Positions 25,796 through 36,995 of a DNA stretch of 64,000 nucleotides are shown piece after piece. Every line of letters begins with the position of its first letter. The stretch's first letter is position 1. The notes beneath the pieces were generated by a model. It saw only the letters and a list, made by a program, of their open reading frames with translations, had not been told where the DNA came from and did no database searches. Origin of the DNA: Thermosulfurimonas sp. F29. Its GTDB lineage: Bacteria; Desulfobacterota; Thermodesulfobacteria; Thermodesulfobacteriales; Thermodesulfobacteriaceae. The position numbers and the translations under genes were made by a program. The stretch is from contig NZ_JAIFYA010000002.1 of NCBI RefSeq assembly GCF_019688735.1, positions 248,001 through 312,000 on the forward strand, read 5' to 3'.

Positions 25796-27181
25796 ATGGC
25801 CCTGGAACTGAAGATAGGTCTCGAACAGCGTCCGGAACTCATCATCACGCCGCAGTTGCGGTTGGCTTTAAAGCTCCTTCAGCTCAATAGGCTGGAATTG
25901 GAGCAGTATTTGCGGGAAGAACTGGAAAAGAATCCGGTTCTGGAGGCGGATTTTCCCGGCGGCGAGATTCCTCTTGAGGACTGGTCTTCCGAGGGGGGGC
26001 TGCGGATGGAGGAGGGATCCTGGGAGGACCTCTTCGAAGAAGAGTTTTCGCCCTATCCCTCCATGGTTTTTGAGGAAAGAGAATCCGTGGACTGGGAGGC
26101 CCGGGTTCGAAAGGAGGAGGGCCTTTACGATCATCTTCTCTGGCAGGTCTCGCTGGCCGGTTTTTCGGAGACGGAGCGCGGAGTAGCCGAGTACCTGATC
26201 CGGAATCTGGACGAACGGGGCTATCTGGTGGTGGATCCCGAGGAAGCGTCCGGGGATTTGGGGGTGCCCCTTGAGGTGGTGGAGAGGGTGCGGGAGCGCA
26301 TCAAGTTCTTCGATCCCGTGGGGGTGGGATCCCTTTCGGTAGAGGAGTGTCTGCTGGCTCAACTGTCCTATCTCGGGGTGCGGGACGGGCTGGCGGTGAG
26401 GATAGTAAGGGATTACTTCCGGGAAATTCCCCGGGGGGTGGACTTCCTGGCCCGACGGCTGGGAGCACCGGCCGAGGAGGTGGAAAGGGCCCTTTCCCTG
26501 ATCCGGGGGCTGGAGCCCTTTCCCGGGAGGGCTTTTTCCGGAGGGGCCACCCTTTATGTCGTTCCAGATGTGGTCTTTTTTCGGGAGGGGGATCGCTGGC
26601 GGGTCCGACTTTACGAGGAGGGATTCCCCCGGTTGCGTATAAGCGCCCGCTACCGGAGGCTTCTTGCCGATCCCACGGTGCCGCGCAAGGCCAAGATGTT
26701 CATCCGGGAAAAGCTCCGTTCCGCGGAATGGTTGTTGAAGAGCCTGGATCAGCGCGGGCGCACGCTGCTTCGGGTAGCCGAGGCCCTGGCGGAACTCCAG
26801 AGGGACTTTCTGGAAAAGGGACCGGCTCATCTCAAACCCCTTACCCTTAGGGAGGTGGCGGAAAAAGTGGGGGTGCACGAGTCCACGGTGAGTCGCGTCA
26901 CGCACCACAAGTATGCCGAGACCCCTCACGGACTCTTTGAACTGAAGTTTTTCTTTCCCTCCGGACTAAAAAGGGGAGACGGCACCGTCTCCTCCGAGGC
27001 GGTGCGGGAATATCTTAAAGAGCTGGTGGCCTCGGAGGATCCCCGGCGACCTTACAGCGATCAGGAGCTGGCCCGGATGCTGGTTGATAAATATAAGGTT
27101 AAAATAGCCCGTCGGACCGTGGCCAAGTATCGCGAACTCTTGGGCATTCCCCCGGCCCGGGCCCGGAAAAAACCGGTTTAA
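25796..27181 (+). CDS. rpoN: RNA polymerase sigma-54 factor
   Basis: A 461-residue sigma factor. The Gln/Leu-rich region I (LEQRPELIITPQLRLALKLLQ) contacts activators, the core-binding domain follows, then the helix-turn-helix (VAEKVGVHESTVSRVTHHKY), and the C-terminal RpoN box is ARRTVAKYRE. It recognises -24/-12 promoters and needs enhancer-binding ATPases. The gene order lptB-rpoN-hpf-ptsN-rapZ is the classic rpoN operon. Confidence 0.97.
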   Translation: MALELKIGLEQRPELIITPQLRLALKLLQLNRLELEQYLREELEKNPVLEADFPGGEIPLEDWSSEGGLRMEEGSWEDLFEEEFSPYPSMVFEERESVDWEARVRKEEGLYDHLLWQVSLAGFSETERGVAEYLIRNLDERGYLVVDPEEASGDLGVPLEVVERVRERIKFFDPVGVGSLSVEECLLAQLSYLGVRDGLAVRIVRDYFREIPRGVDFLARRLGAPAEEVERALSLIRGLEPFPGRAFSGGATLYVVPDVVFFREGDRWRVRLYEEGFPRLRISARYRRLLADPTVPRKAKMFIREKLRSAEWLLKSLDQRGRTLLRVAEALAELQRDFLEKGPAHLKPLTLREVAEKVGVHESTVSRVTHHKYAETPHGLFELKFFFPSGLKRGDGTVSSEAVREYLKELVASEDPRRPYSDQELARMLVDKYKVKIARRTVAKYRELLGIPPARARKKPV

Positions 27182-27193
27182 GGAGGTTGGCTT

Positions 27194-27709
27194 ATGCAGA
27201 TCAACATTACCTTCAGGCACCTGGACTCCTCGGAGGGACTCAAGGAGTATGTGCGGCGCAAGATCGGAAGGCTGGAAAAGTACTTCGAGGGGCCGGTGGA
27301 GGCCCATGTGATTCTCAAAGCGGAGAAGTTTCGCAACGAGGCCGAGGTTATCCTGCGGGGAGACGGGCTTGATATTACCGCTCGCGAGGAAACTCAGGAC
27401 ATGTACGAGGCCATTGATCTGGTCTCGGATGTGCTAGAAAAACAAATCAAGCGCCTCCGAGATAAACGCAAGGGGATAAACAAAAAGGGGCGTCGTGAGA
27501 CTCCTCCGGCAGCCTCTTCGGAGGAGACTATTCCCACGGAGATCCAGGTGGAGAGGGTATCTCTGAAACCCATGTCTGTGGACGAAGCGGTGGAACAGTT
27601 TTCCCGGGAAGATCGGACGGTGTTTTTCTTTCTCAACCCCGAGGAGGGAGATCGGCTCTGTGCCCTATATCGAAAAGGAGAGAAGGTCTTTCTCGTGATT
27701 CCGGAATAA
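27194..27709 (+). CDS. hpf: Ribosome hibernation promoting factor, long form
   Basis: A 171-residue protein. The N-terminal S30AE domain (about 1-98) starts MQINITFRHLDSSEGLKEYV and binds the decoding centre of idle ribosomes. After a basic linker comes the C-terminal dimerisation domain (about 115-171) with RVSLKPMSVDEAVEQF and FFFLNPEEGDRLCALYRKG. Having both domains makes it the long form, which dimerises ribosomes by itself. It has a good ribosome binding site (AAGGAGGT) after rpoN. Confidence 0.95.
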   Translation: MQINITFRHLDSSEGLKEYVRRKIGRLEKYFEGPVEAHVILKAEKFRNEAEVILRGDGLDITAREETQDMYEAIDLVSDVLEKQIKRLRDKRKGINKKGRRETPPAASSEETIPTEIQVERVSLKPMSVDEAVEQFSREDRTVFFFLNPEEGDRLCALYRKGEKVFLVIPE

Positions 27710-27713
27710 AATA

Positions 27714-28172
27714 ATGCGCCTATCCAATCTGCTTTCGGAAAGAGTTATCATCCTCGACCTCTCTGCGGAGGATAAGTGGGCCTTTTTTCGCACGGTGAGC
27801 AGGATTCTGGCGGAAGAAAGTGGTCTTAAGGCCCGACGCATTGAGGAGGCTCTGTGCGAAAGGGAGAGGTTGGGCTCTACGGCTCTGGGGGAGGGGGTGG
27901 CCCTTCCCCATGCCCGAGTTCCGCTACTTCCCAGGCTTTATGTGAGCCTGGCACGGTCGCTTAAGGGGCTTGAGTTTGACAGCCCTGACGGAAAGCCGGT
28001 GAAAATCATTTTTACCGTACTCGCCCCGGAAGAGGAAAGCGCCCTTTATTTGAGGTGTCTCTCCCATCTGGCGCGGCTTTTACGGGAAAAGGACTTTCGA
28101 GAAGGATTGCTCTCCGCCCGCAGTTTCCAGGAAATCCTGAAGGTGGTGCGTCGTTTTGACCGAGAGTTTTAA
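27714..28172 (+). CDS. ptsN: PTS EIIA protein of the fructose/nitrogen type
   Basis: A 152-residue EIIA domain. The phosphorylatable His is in GVALPHARV (about residue 66), with the family pattern RERLGSTALGEG before it. It usually receives phosphate from NPr/HPr and acts in regulation (potassium, nitrogen, cell envelope) rather than sugar import. It is in the rpoN operon next to rapZ, but no EI or HPr gene is in the window. It overlaps rapZ by 17 bases. Confidence 0.92.
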   Translation: MRLSNLLSERVIILDLSAEDKWAFFRTVSRILAEESGLKARRIEEALCERERLGSTALGEGVALPHARVPLLPRLYVSLARSLKGLEFDSPDGKPVKIIFTVLAPEEESALYLRCLSHLARLLREKDFREGLLSARSFQEILKVVRRFDREF

Positions 28173-29037
28173 CCGCTCACCGGAACTGGTTATTATTTCC
28201 GGTCTTTCCGGTTCCGGAAAGAGCACGGCGCTGAAGGCTTTTGAGGATCTTGGTTATTTTTGCGTGGACAACCTTCCCCCGGATCTTTTGCCTCCTCTCC
28301 TCGGGATCCAGAAAGAGGCCGGAGTGCGGCGCATTGCGGTGGTGATGGACATCCGTTCGGGAATTGCCCCCGAGGGCTATACCCGACTTTTCGAAAGACT
28401 TAGGGAGATGGGATGCTACTTCGAGGTGCTCTTTCTGACCGCGGCCCCGGAGGTGCTTCTTTATCGCTACAGCCAGACCCGTCGTCCCCATCCCTTGGCT
28501 AGGGATATCCCCCTGCGCGAGGCCCTGGAGCGGGAAAGGGAACTGCTCGCCCCTCTCAAGGAATGGGCTACGGTGGTGCTGGACACCTCCCGCTACAATC
28601 TCTATCAACTGCGCGAGGAAATTATAAGAAGATACGGAGAAAGGAAATCCCTGGCCTTTCCCACTTTCCACCTCATCTCCTTCGGTTTCAAGTACGGTAT
28701 CCCCGCCGAGGCGCACTTCGTGTTTGATCTTCGGTTTTTACCCAATCCCTATTTCGTTCCGGAACTCAAGGACTTTTCCGGAAAGGACGAAAGGATTAAG
28801 GCCTATGTACTGAAAAATCCCCAAGGGCGGAAATTCATGAACGACCTCGCGGGGCTTTTAAATTTTGTCTTTCCGTATTATGAAAAAGAAGGACGGGCTT
28901 ATGTGGTGGTGGCTCTGGGATGCACCGGGGGAAGGCATCGTTCGGTGGCGGTGGTGGAGGTCCTGGCGGAACGGTTGAAACAGGCGGGACGCCGGGTAAT
29001 GGTAACCCATCGAGATCTTGACAGGGAGAGTTCATGA
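28156..29037 (+). CDS. rapZ: RNase adapter protein RapZ
   Basis: A 293-residue P-loop protein. Walker A is ISGLSGSGKSTAL, DNLPPDLLPPLL follows, and the C-terminal domain has SFGFKYGIPAEAHFVFDLRFLPNP and ALGCTGGRHRSV. In enterobacteria RapZ guides RNase E to small RNAs that control GlmS; elsewhere it is a nucleotide-binding regulator. The start is TTG at 28156, inside the end of ptsN. No better start is seen upstream of the P-loop. Confidence 0.95.
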   Translation: MTESFNRSPELVIISGLSGSGKSTALKAFEDLGYFCVDNLPPDLLPPLLGIQKEAGVRRIAVVMDIRSGIAPEGYTRLFERLREMGCYFEVLFLTAAPEVLLYRYSQTRRPHPLARDIPLREALERERELLAPLKEWATVVLDTSRYNLYQLREEIIRRYGERKSLAFPTFHLISFGFKYGIPAEAHFVFDLRFLPNPYFVPELKDFSGKDERIKAYVLKNPQGRKFMNDLAGLLNFVFPYYEKEGRAYVVVALGCTGGRHRSVAVVEVLAERLKQAGRRVMVTHRDLDRESS

Positions 29038-29425
29038 CGGGCATTCTGGTGATCGCCCACGGAAATCTCGCCCGCGAACTGGTCAAGGTTGCCACATTCA
29101 TTCTCGAGGAAGAAGAGGGGGTTTTCCCCCTGGATATTGATCCCACCGAGGCCCCGGAGGGAATCAGGGACAGGATTGAGGAGGCCTTGCGACAGGCCGA
29201 TCAAGGCCAAGGGGTGCTTATTCTCACCGATCTATTCGGAGGGACCCCTTCCAATTTCGGACTGGCTTTTCTCGAGGAGGGTAGGGTGGAAGTGGTGTCC
29301 GGTGTGAACCTGCCCATGCTCATAAAGGCTCTGCAGCATCGCGAACTTCCTCCAGGCGATCTTGCCGCTCTGGTAACCGAGGCCGGAAGGAAAGCCATAG
29401 TACGCTCATCGGTCTTCCTTGAGGG

Positions 29426-29429
<4 letters not shown>
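29034..29429 (+). CDS. PTS EIIA protein of the mannose type
   Basis: A 131-residue EIIA-Man domain. The phosphorylated His is residue 9 (ILVIAHGNLA), and LILTDLFGGTPSNFG is the family signature. No EIIB, EIIC or EIID sugar-transport partner is adjacent, so a regulatory role is likely, as seen for lone EIIA-Man proteins behind rapZ in many deltaproteobacteria. It overlaps rapZ and rimI by 4 bases each. Confidence 0.92.
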
Positions 29430-30937
<1,508 letters not shown>

Positions 30938-30938
<1 letters not shown>

Positions 30939-33900
30939 TGATCGCCTTCACCTCAAAGGCGCTTTTGGCCAATCTGGCCGAAACCGCGGTTGGGGAGATT
31001 CGGCCGGACGAGAGGCATCTCGTTCTTGCGGAGGCGGTAGCGGGCTATCGGGGGCTGGAGAAACAGGCCGAGGAGCTCCTCAAAGAGGCTCATCACCCCT
31101 ATAGAAATCTGCGACTGGTTCTTACCGATCTGCGTTCCTTCGCCCTCAAAAATCTGCAGGTCATTCTTTCCCACGAAAAGGGGCCCCAGGCCCTCTGGGT
31201 GATCACGGACATTTTCTTCTGGGGGTTTGCGGAAAGAAAAAAAGAATTCTGGGCCCAAGCCGGCGAAGGGCTTTTTTCCGTCCTGGAGAGAACCTTTGAG
31301 GTCTTACAGGAGGAGACCTGGCCCCGGTTCCTTCCGGTTCTCGAGGGAGTATTCGAGGCCCTTTGCGGTCTTCCTGAGGATCGCTGGCAGGTTTTTCTGG
31401 AAAGTTATTATTCCTACAAACGCCTTGCGGAGAAATACCGTGAAAAGAGTCCCCTTCCGGCGCCGGATTCGCTAGTCGAGCTGGTGAAACGATCCCTCAT
31501 CTTCACCTATAAAACCTGGCTTCGGGGACCGGATCCTGCCCGCTTCTTTCCCGAGATCCGCGATTATGGAGAGATAGTGCGCCCGGTATCCCACAAAACC
31601 CTGCGGCGTTATCTTCGAGAGCTGGAAAAAAAGGAATCCCCCTCCCTGGAAGATCTCCTGGATTTTCCGGATCATCTGGATCTCATAAAGATTTTCAGAA
31701 ACATTCCGGAAAAGTTGGATACTATTTTAAATAAAAGTGGACAAGAAGATATTAAGCTCCTATTTTTCTTTAAAATAGTTGAAAATCCCGTTCTTTCCCT
31801 TATTCATGAGGAGGTTCTGCGGGAAATAAATAGGGCTCTGGTTTCTCTAATTCGAGCTGAGAGCCGGGAGAATCTGGATCAACTTGTGGTGCGAACCTTC
31901 GAGATCCTCAAGAAAAAGGTTCGTCTTTTCCCCTGGACGGCTCTTCAGTGCATCAAGAATCTGGGGTTCGAGATCCTGGAGCGGGAGGATCCTCATCTGG
32001 CCGAGGTGTTCGTGGAGGAGGTGATCCGTTTCGGATTCCAGTATCCCGAGATCAGGGGCGTGGACCAGGAATGGCATGTGCTGTGCAATCCGGCTCACCT
32101 TCTCAACATCCGGGTGTGGCTGGAGATCTTTGAGCGCAATCCCAAGTGGTGCGTAACCCTGCTTTCCGCGCTCATCATCAACCTGAAACTGGCCGGAACC
32201 TGCATCAGGGACACGGACCTCTTTCAAAAGGATGTTACCCGGTTGCTCAATGCCGACATAGCCCCGGTTTACAACCTGGTTAAACAGTTCTGCCGTCTTC
32301 TTCCGGTTTACTATCACGAGATAGGGGCCGAGGGGCGCCTGCGGGATGTTTCCACGGAGCTTGACGAAATATACAACCGCAGGGATCCCCTCATCCATTT
32401 TTTAAGAAAACAGAGCCATGTGGAAAGTTCCAACCTGATTCTGGATTTCATTGCCGCCATATTTCGTTTCTGGTTCACTCTGGACAAAAAGCCTCTCCGT
32501 GCTTTTTTGCCCGTGGAACTCTGGGAGAGTCTGTCTTCCAAAGGACCGCTGGTAGAAGAGGCCCATCGGGCTGTTTACTATCTCTTTCAAGAGCTGGGGA
32601 TCAAGCATCCGGAGGAACTCCTCCGCCATCCTCCTGAAGAGATTCGGAGAGTTCTTGAGAAAGCCCCGGTGCAGGAACCGGAAAGACGAAGGGTGTATCT
32701 CCTTTACGAGATGTATCTCCTCGAACACCAGAAATATAGCCTTGCTCCCGAGGATCTCCGGGCCTATCTGGAGGAAGTTCACTACTGGGGCTTTGAGGGA
32801 ATGGAGGAACTGCTGGAGAAGCTCAAGGAGAAAAAGCTCGAGAAGCGCCTTTCGGCCCTCCTTGATTATCTGGAATATCTTAAAGATGAAATAATCCTCT
32901 CTCCGAAAAAATTTACTCCCCGGGAAGACATATACCTCAAGCGGCACATCGCCGCAGACATCCCTTCCATGTACGGTCGCTATCACGAGAAGAAGTTTGA
33001 CGCCCTGGGGTTGAGCTTTCGTCTGGAGGCCCTGGCTCGGAACTGGTTCGAGGAACTGGTGGAGTCTTTCGATCCCCCCTTCATCACCCGGGCCACCTTT
33101 TTCCGCATCCTAAAACTCCTGAAACTCTTTCGGAAGGGGCTTTCCATCGAGGGCATCAGTTCCAAGAAGTTCGACATCTACCTCCACCTCCTGGAAAACT
33201 CCCTGGAAAAGCGGCGTTTTACCTATACCCAGTACCTGGACATATTCCGGGGACTTCTCGAGGGGGTTCGGCACATCATCAAGGCCTACTACATAAGTCC
33301 CCATGTGGAGAACCTGGGAATCATTCTCCGGCAGATGGGGCGTCGACGTCTTCTTCCCCGTTACCGTCGGGGAACCTCCGGGCTCTCCGAGGGGGAATTC
33401 ATTCACCGTGTTACCGAGACCTTCACCCGGGATCTGGTGGCCTCCTCCTTCGTGCTCCAGCCGCTGGACAATTTCGTTTCCCGCCTGTACCAGACCCTTC
33501 TCAAGCAGAGGGAGCGGCTGGACCCCCGGGACCTGGATCTCCTCATGAGCTACGACCCCGATCGGGCCCTCTGCGACCTGAACGATCCCAATCCCCTGGC
33601 CCGGGATCTCATACACCTGGGCAATAAGGCCTACAACCTGCTCCTTCTCACCGAGGAAAAACTTCCGGTGCCTCCGGGTTTCGTGATCACCACCGAGGTG
33701 TTTCGCTGTTATCCCGTGGTGTCCCGGTATCGGGAGGCTTACGGGGATCTCCTCGAACGCATCGAGGAAAGGGTACGGGAGCTGGAAAGGCGCACCGGGA
33801 GGCGCTTCGGGTCGGCGGAAAATCCCCTTCTTCTCTCCGTGCGCAGCGGGGCGGCCATTTCCATGCCCGGCATGATGTCCACCATACTCAACCTGGGATC

Positions 33901-35095
33901 CAATCCCGAAATTATTGAAGGGCTTGCCGAGCGGACCGGTAATCTCTGGTTTGCCTGGGACACCTACCGGCGTTTTATTCAGAGCTGGGCCATGGCCCAC
34001 GGACTGGAGCGGGAGCTCTTCAATCAGCTCATGAGGGCTCACAAGCGGCTTCACGGGGTCAAGAAAAAACGGGAATTTTCTGGAGAGGAGATGCGGGAGC
34101 TGGCCCTGCTTTACCGCAAAATGGTGGAAAATTACGGCCTCTCCATCCCGGACGATCCCTGGGAACAGCTGGCCCGCTCCATAGAACTCATCTTCTCCTC
34201 CTGGCAGGCCAGGAAGGCCCGGGTTTACCGGGAGATCATGGGGATCTCCGAGGCCTGGGGGACGGCGGTGATCGTGCAGGCCATGACCTTCGGCAATCTG
34301 GGGCTTCACTCCGGAACGGGTGTAGTGTTTACCGCTCCACCCTACGGAAAACTCTCGCGCCTGGCCCTGTGGGGGGATTACACCCCGGGGAACCAGGGGG
34401 AGGACATCGTTTCGGGTCTGGTGAACACCTATCCCATCTCCGTGGAGCAGCGAAAGCGCGAAAATCGCGAGGGTCCCTCCCTCGAGGAGGCCTTTCCCGA
34501 GATCTACCGGGCCCTTTTTGAGATCGCTCAATATCTGGTTTACGAGAAGAAGTGGTCTCACCAGGAGATGGAATTCACCTTTGAAGGACCCAGGCGTGAG
34601 GATCTCTACATCCTTCAGGTGCGGGACATGGTCACTCAGGAGGAAAGACCGCGGGTGCGCGTTTTCGAACGCATGGAGGAACTGGAGCGTTACTTCCTGG
34701 GCAAGGGGATCGGGGTCTCCGGAGGGGCCCTTTCCGGGCGGCTGGTGTTTGATCTGGAGGACATCCAGCGTTTTCGCCGGGAGGATCCCGAGGCTCCGCT
34801 CATCCTGGTGCGCTACGACACCGTGCCCGACGACATCAAGGAGATCAGCCAGGCCGACGGGCTCCTTACCGCCCGGGGAGGGCAGACCTCGCACGCGGCC
34901 ATCGTAGCCTCCCGCCTGGGTAAGACCTGCGTGGTGGGCTGCGAGAACCTAGCCATCGAGGAAAAGGAGAAGCTCGTGCGTTTCAACGGCCGGGTGGTGC
35001 GCCTCGGAGAGTGGATCAGTATAGACGGGTTGAGGGGAAATGTATATCTGGGTAAACATTCCGTAAGGGAAGTGGTGGGCTTAACTCCGCCCTAA
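30938..35095 (+). CDS. PPDK-like giant with novel N-terminal region
   Basis: A 1385-residue protein; the ATG at 30938 overlaps the gap1 stop. Residues 1 to about 880 are mostly helical and match no family I know. From about 880 it reads as pyruvate phosphate dikinase: LGNKAYNLLLLTEEKLPVPP, LSVRSGAAISMPGMMSTILN, YRRFIQSWA, GTAVIVQAMTFGNLG and GNQGEDIVSG form the ATP-grasp part. TARGGQTSHAAIVASRLGK is the phosphohistidine swivel domain with the catalytic His at 1319. The PEP/pyruvate-binding barrel that normally follows is absent; the protein ends about 60 residues later. It could move phosphate between ATP and an acceptor handled by the N-terminal region or by a partner. It sits between two gap genes. 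Confidence 0.8.
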
Positions 35096-35137
35096 CCGGG
35101 GCGGAAACTTTAAACCGGACGGGGAAAGGAGGGAAGG

Positions 35138-36376
35138 ATGAAACTGGGAATCAACGGTTTGGGAAGGATTGGGAAGTTGACTCTCTGGCATCATGTGGCC
35201 CGGAAGTACTTTTCCGAGATCGTGGTGAACACCGGGCGCGAGGTGGGTCGTTCGCTGGAGGATCTCGCCGCTTACATAGAGAAGGACAGCACCTACGGAA
35301 GGCTCTCCACCTACCTTAACGGCTACCGGGGCGGACGGGTCATCGAAAACCTCAACGAAAAGGAAGGTACCATGACCATTAACGGGGTCCCGGTGAAGAT
35401 CCTCCGCGAGCACCGCAATCCCAAGGACATCCGGTGGAAGGAGGAGGGGGTCCGCCTGGTGGTGGACACCACCGGGGTATTCCGGGATCCTCAGGCCGAG
35501 CCGGACCATCCCAAGGGAGCCCTGCGGGGGCATCTCGCCGCCGGGGCGGAGAAGGTCATTCTCTCCGCGCCCTTTAAACTCAAGGACAAGGAAAAGGGGT
35601 TTCCCGAGGATTCCGTCACCGTGGTTTACGGCATCAACACCGAGGACTATCGTCCGGAGAAGCACCGGGTCATTTCCGCGGCCTCCTGCACCACCACCTG
35701 TCTTTCCTACATGGTGAAGCCGCTTCTCGATCACTTCGGGGCCGACCGGATCCTTTCGGCCTCCATGGTCACGGTGCACGCGGTGACCAATTCCCAGTCG
35801 GTGCTGGACAAACCCCCCAAGGCCGGAGCCAAGGACCTCCGCAAGACCCGGAGCATATTCAACAACATCATCCTCACCACCACCGGAGCGGCCGAGGCCT
35901 TGGCCCTGGTAATTCCCGAGATGAGGCGGATCGGTTTCATGGCCGAAAGCGTGCGCATTCCCACCACCACCGGAAGTCTGATCGTGCTGGTGGTGAACCT
36001 TCAGGACGAGAGCCTGGAGAATCGCATCACCCGGGAGGTCATAAACGACATCTATCGCCGGGCTGCGGAGGGTCCCTACAAGCCCTATCTCCTCTTCACC
36101 ATGGAGCAGAATGTCTCCACGGACATCATCGGCTATCCGGTGGCGGCGGCCATCATTGAGGGGGCCGAGACGCACACCCGCACGGCGTTGGCCCGGGTGG
36201 ACCTTACCAAGGCCTGCAAGGGCATAACCCCTGAGGAGGTGAAGGGACTTTCCTGCGCCCAGGTGGAGGTCCCCATCACCCAGGCGGTGATCTACGGCTG
36301 GTACGACAACGAGTTCGGTTCCTATGTGCACATGCTGGGGGACCTCACCGTCCACATTGCGGAGAAGATGCTCTAG
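35138..36376 (+). CDS. Glyceraldehyde-3-phosphate dehydrogenase 2 (divergent, long)
   Basis: A 412-residue GAPDH homologue, about 80 residues longer than gap1. It keeps the N-terminal INGLGRIGKLTLWHH, the catalytic cysteine in SAASCTTTCLSY, MVTVHAVTNSQ and the C-terminal WYDNEFGSYVHML. Insertions include one before the active site (KLKDKEKGFPEDSV). The second Cys-box residue differs (CTTTC instead of CTTNC), and the nucleotide-binding region differs from gap1, so cofactor or direction of use may differ. It has its own strong ribosome binding site after a 42-base gap. Confidence 0.9.
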   Translation: MKLGINGLGRIGKLTLWHHVARKYFSEIVVNTGREVGRSLEDLAAYIEKDSTYGRLSTYLNGYRGGRVIENLNEKEGTMTINGVPVKILREHRNPKDIRWKEEGVRLVVDTTGVFRDPQAEPDHPKGALRGHLAAGAEKVILSAPFKLKDKEKGFPEDSVTVVYGINTEDYRPEKHRVISAASCTTTCLSYMVKPLLDHFGADRILSASMVTVHAVTNSQSVLDKPPKAGAKDLRKTRSIFNNIILTTTGAAEALALVIPEMRRIGFMAESVRIPTTTGSLIVLVVNLQDESLENRITREVINDIYRRAAEGPYKPYLLFTMEQNVSTDIIGYPVAAAIIEGAETHTRTALARVDLTKACKGITPEEVKGLSCAQVEVPITQAVIYGWYDNEFGSYVHMLGDLTVHIAEKML

Positions 36377-36400
36377 GAGGGTTGGACGGGGAGGATAGAG

Positions 36401-36985
36401 ATGGTCGGGATTTTTCGGTTTCTCTTAGTAGTAGGGGTGCTGCTGTTAGCGGGAGGACTTTGTCCGCTCCGGGCCGCTTCTCCCGACTCCGTCTCCAATC
36501 GTCAGATTTACGCGAAATTGCTGGAGATGGATCGAAGACTGGCCAATCTGGAGAAGCGCCAGGATATTCTGGAAGCCCGATACGAATCCCTGGAAAAAAG
36601 GCTGGAGGATTTTCGTGCGGAGATGAACGGGAGGTTTCAGGACCTGCGTGCCGAGATGAACGGCAAGTTCGACGATCTGCGTGGCGAGATGAACGGTAAG
36701 TTCGAGGACCTTCGTGCGGAGACGAACGCCAAGTTCGATCTTTTAAGTAGTCGGTTAGACGATCTGACGAAGTACATGGGCTGGATGGTGGCGGGGATAT
36801 TCGTGCTGGTGGCGGCGGTAGTGGGTTTAATCATCTGGGATCGACGCACGGCGGCCAGACTGGCGGCCCGGGAGGCGGAAAGAAGTTTCCGGGCGGAGGT
36901 GGAAAAGGTTCTCAATGTGCTTCGGGAGAGGGCCCGCACGGATGGGGAACTGGCCGCCATTTTAAGGAATTACGGTTTACTCTAG
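36401..36985 (+). CDS. Coiled-coil membrane protein with 11-residue repeats
   Basis: A 194-residue protein of unknown function. It has a signal peptide or N-terminal anchor (about 1-26), then a long coiled coil (about 35-125) containing four 11-residue repeats of the type DLRAEMNGKFD, a transmembrane helix (about 128-150, MVAGIFVLVAAVVGLIIW), and a charged C-terminus. Similar repeat proteins are common in thermophiles and often annotated DUF1640-like or as hypothetical. It lies between gap2 and pgk, but nothing in it points to glycolysis. Confidence 0.75.
   Translation: MVGIFRFLLVVGVLLLAGGLCPLRAASPDSVSNRQIYAKLLEMDRRLANLEKRQDILEARYESLEKRLEDFRAEMNGRFQDLRAEMNGKFDDLRGEMNGKFEDLRAETNAKFDLLSSRLDDLTKYMGWMVAGIFVLVAAVVGLIIWDRRTAARLAAREAERSFRAEVEKVLNVLRERARTDGELAAILRNYGLL
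36608..36739 (+). repeat. Four tandem 33-bp repeats inside a coding region
   Basis: Four in-frame 33-base units (36608-36640, 36641-36673, 36674-36706, 36707-36739) encode 11-residue coiled-coil repeats. The DNA units are still similar, so they arose by recent tandem duplication or are being homogenised. Eleven-residue periodicity fits a right-handed coiled coil. Confidence 0.85.
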
Positions 36986-36995
36986 GAGGTGGGGT

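Noticed and set aside
33110-34894. 594-codon open frame on the minus strand inside the PPDK-like gene
   Set aside because: Antisense shadow of the conserved dikinase part; no start signal or recognisable domain.
36608-36739. Tandem repeats as a CRISPR array
   Set aside because: The units are contiguous, in frame and without spacers; they code for coiled-coil repeats.
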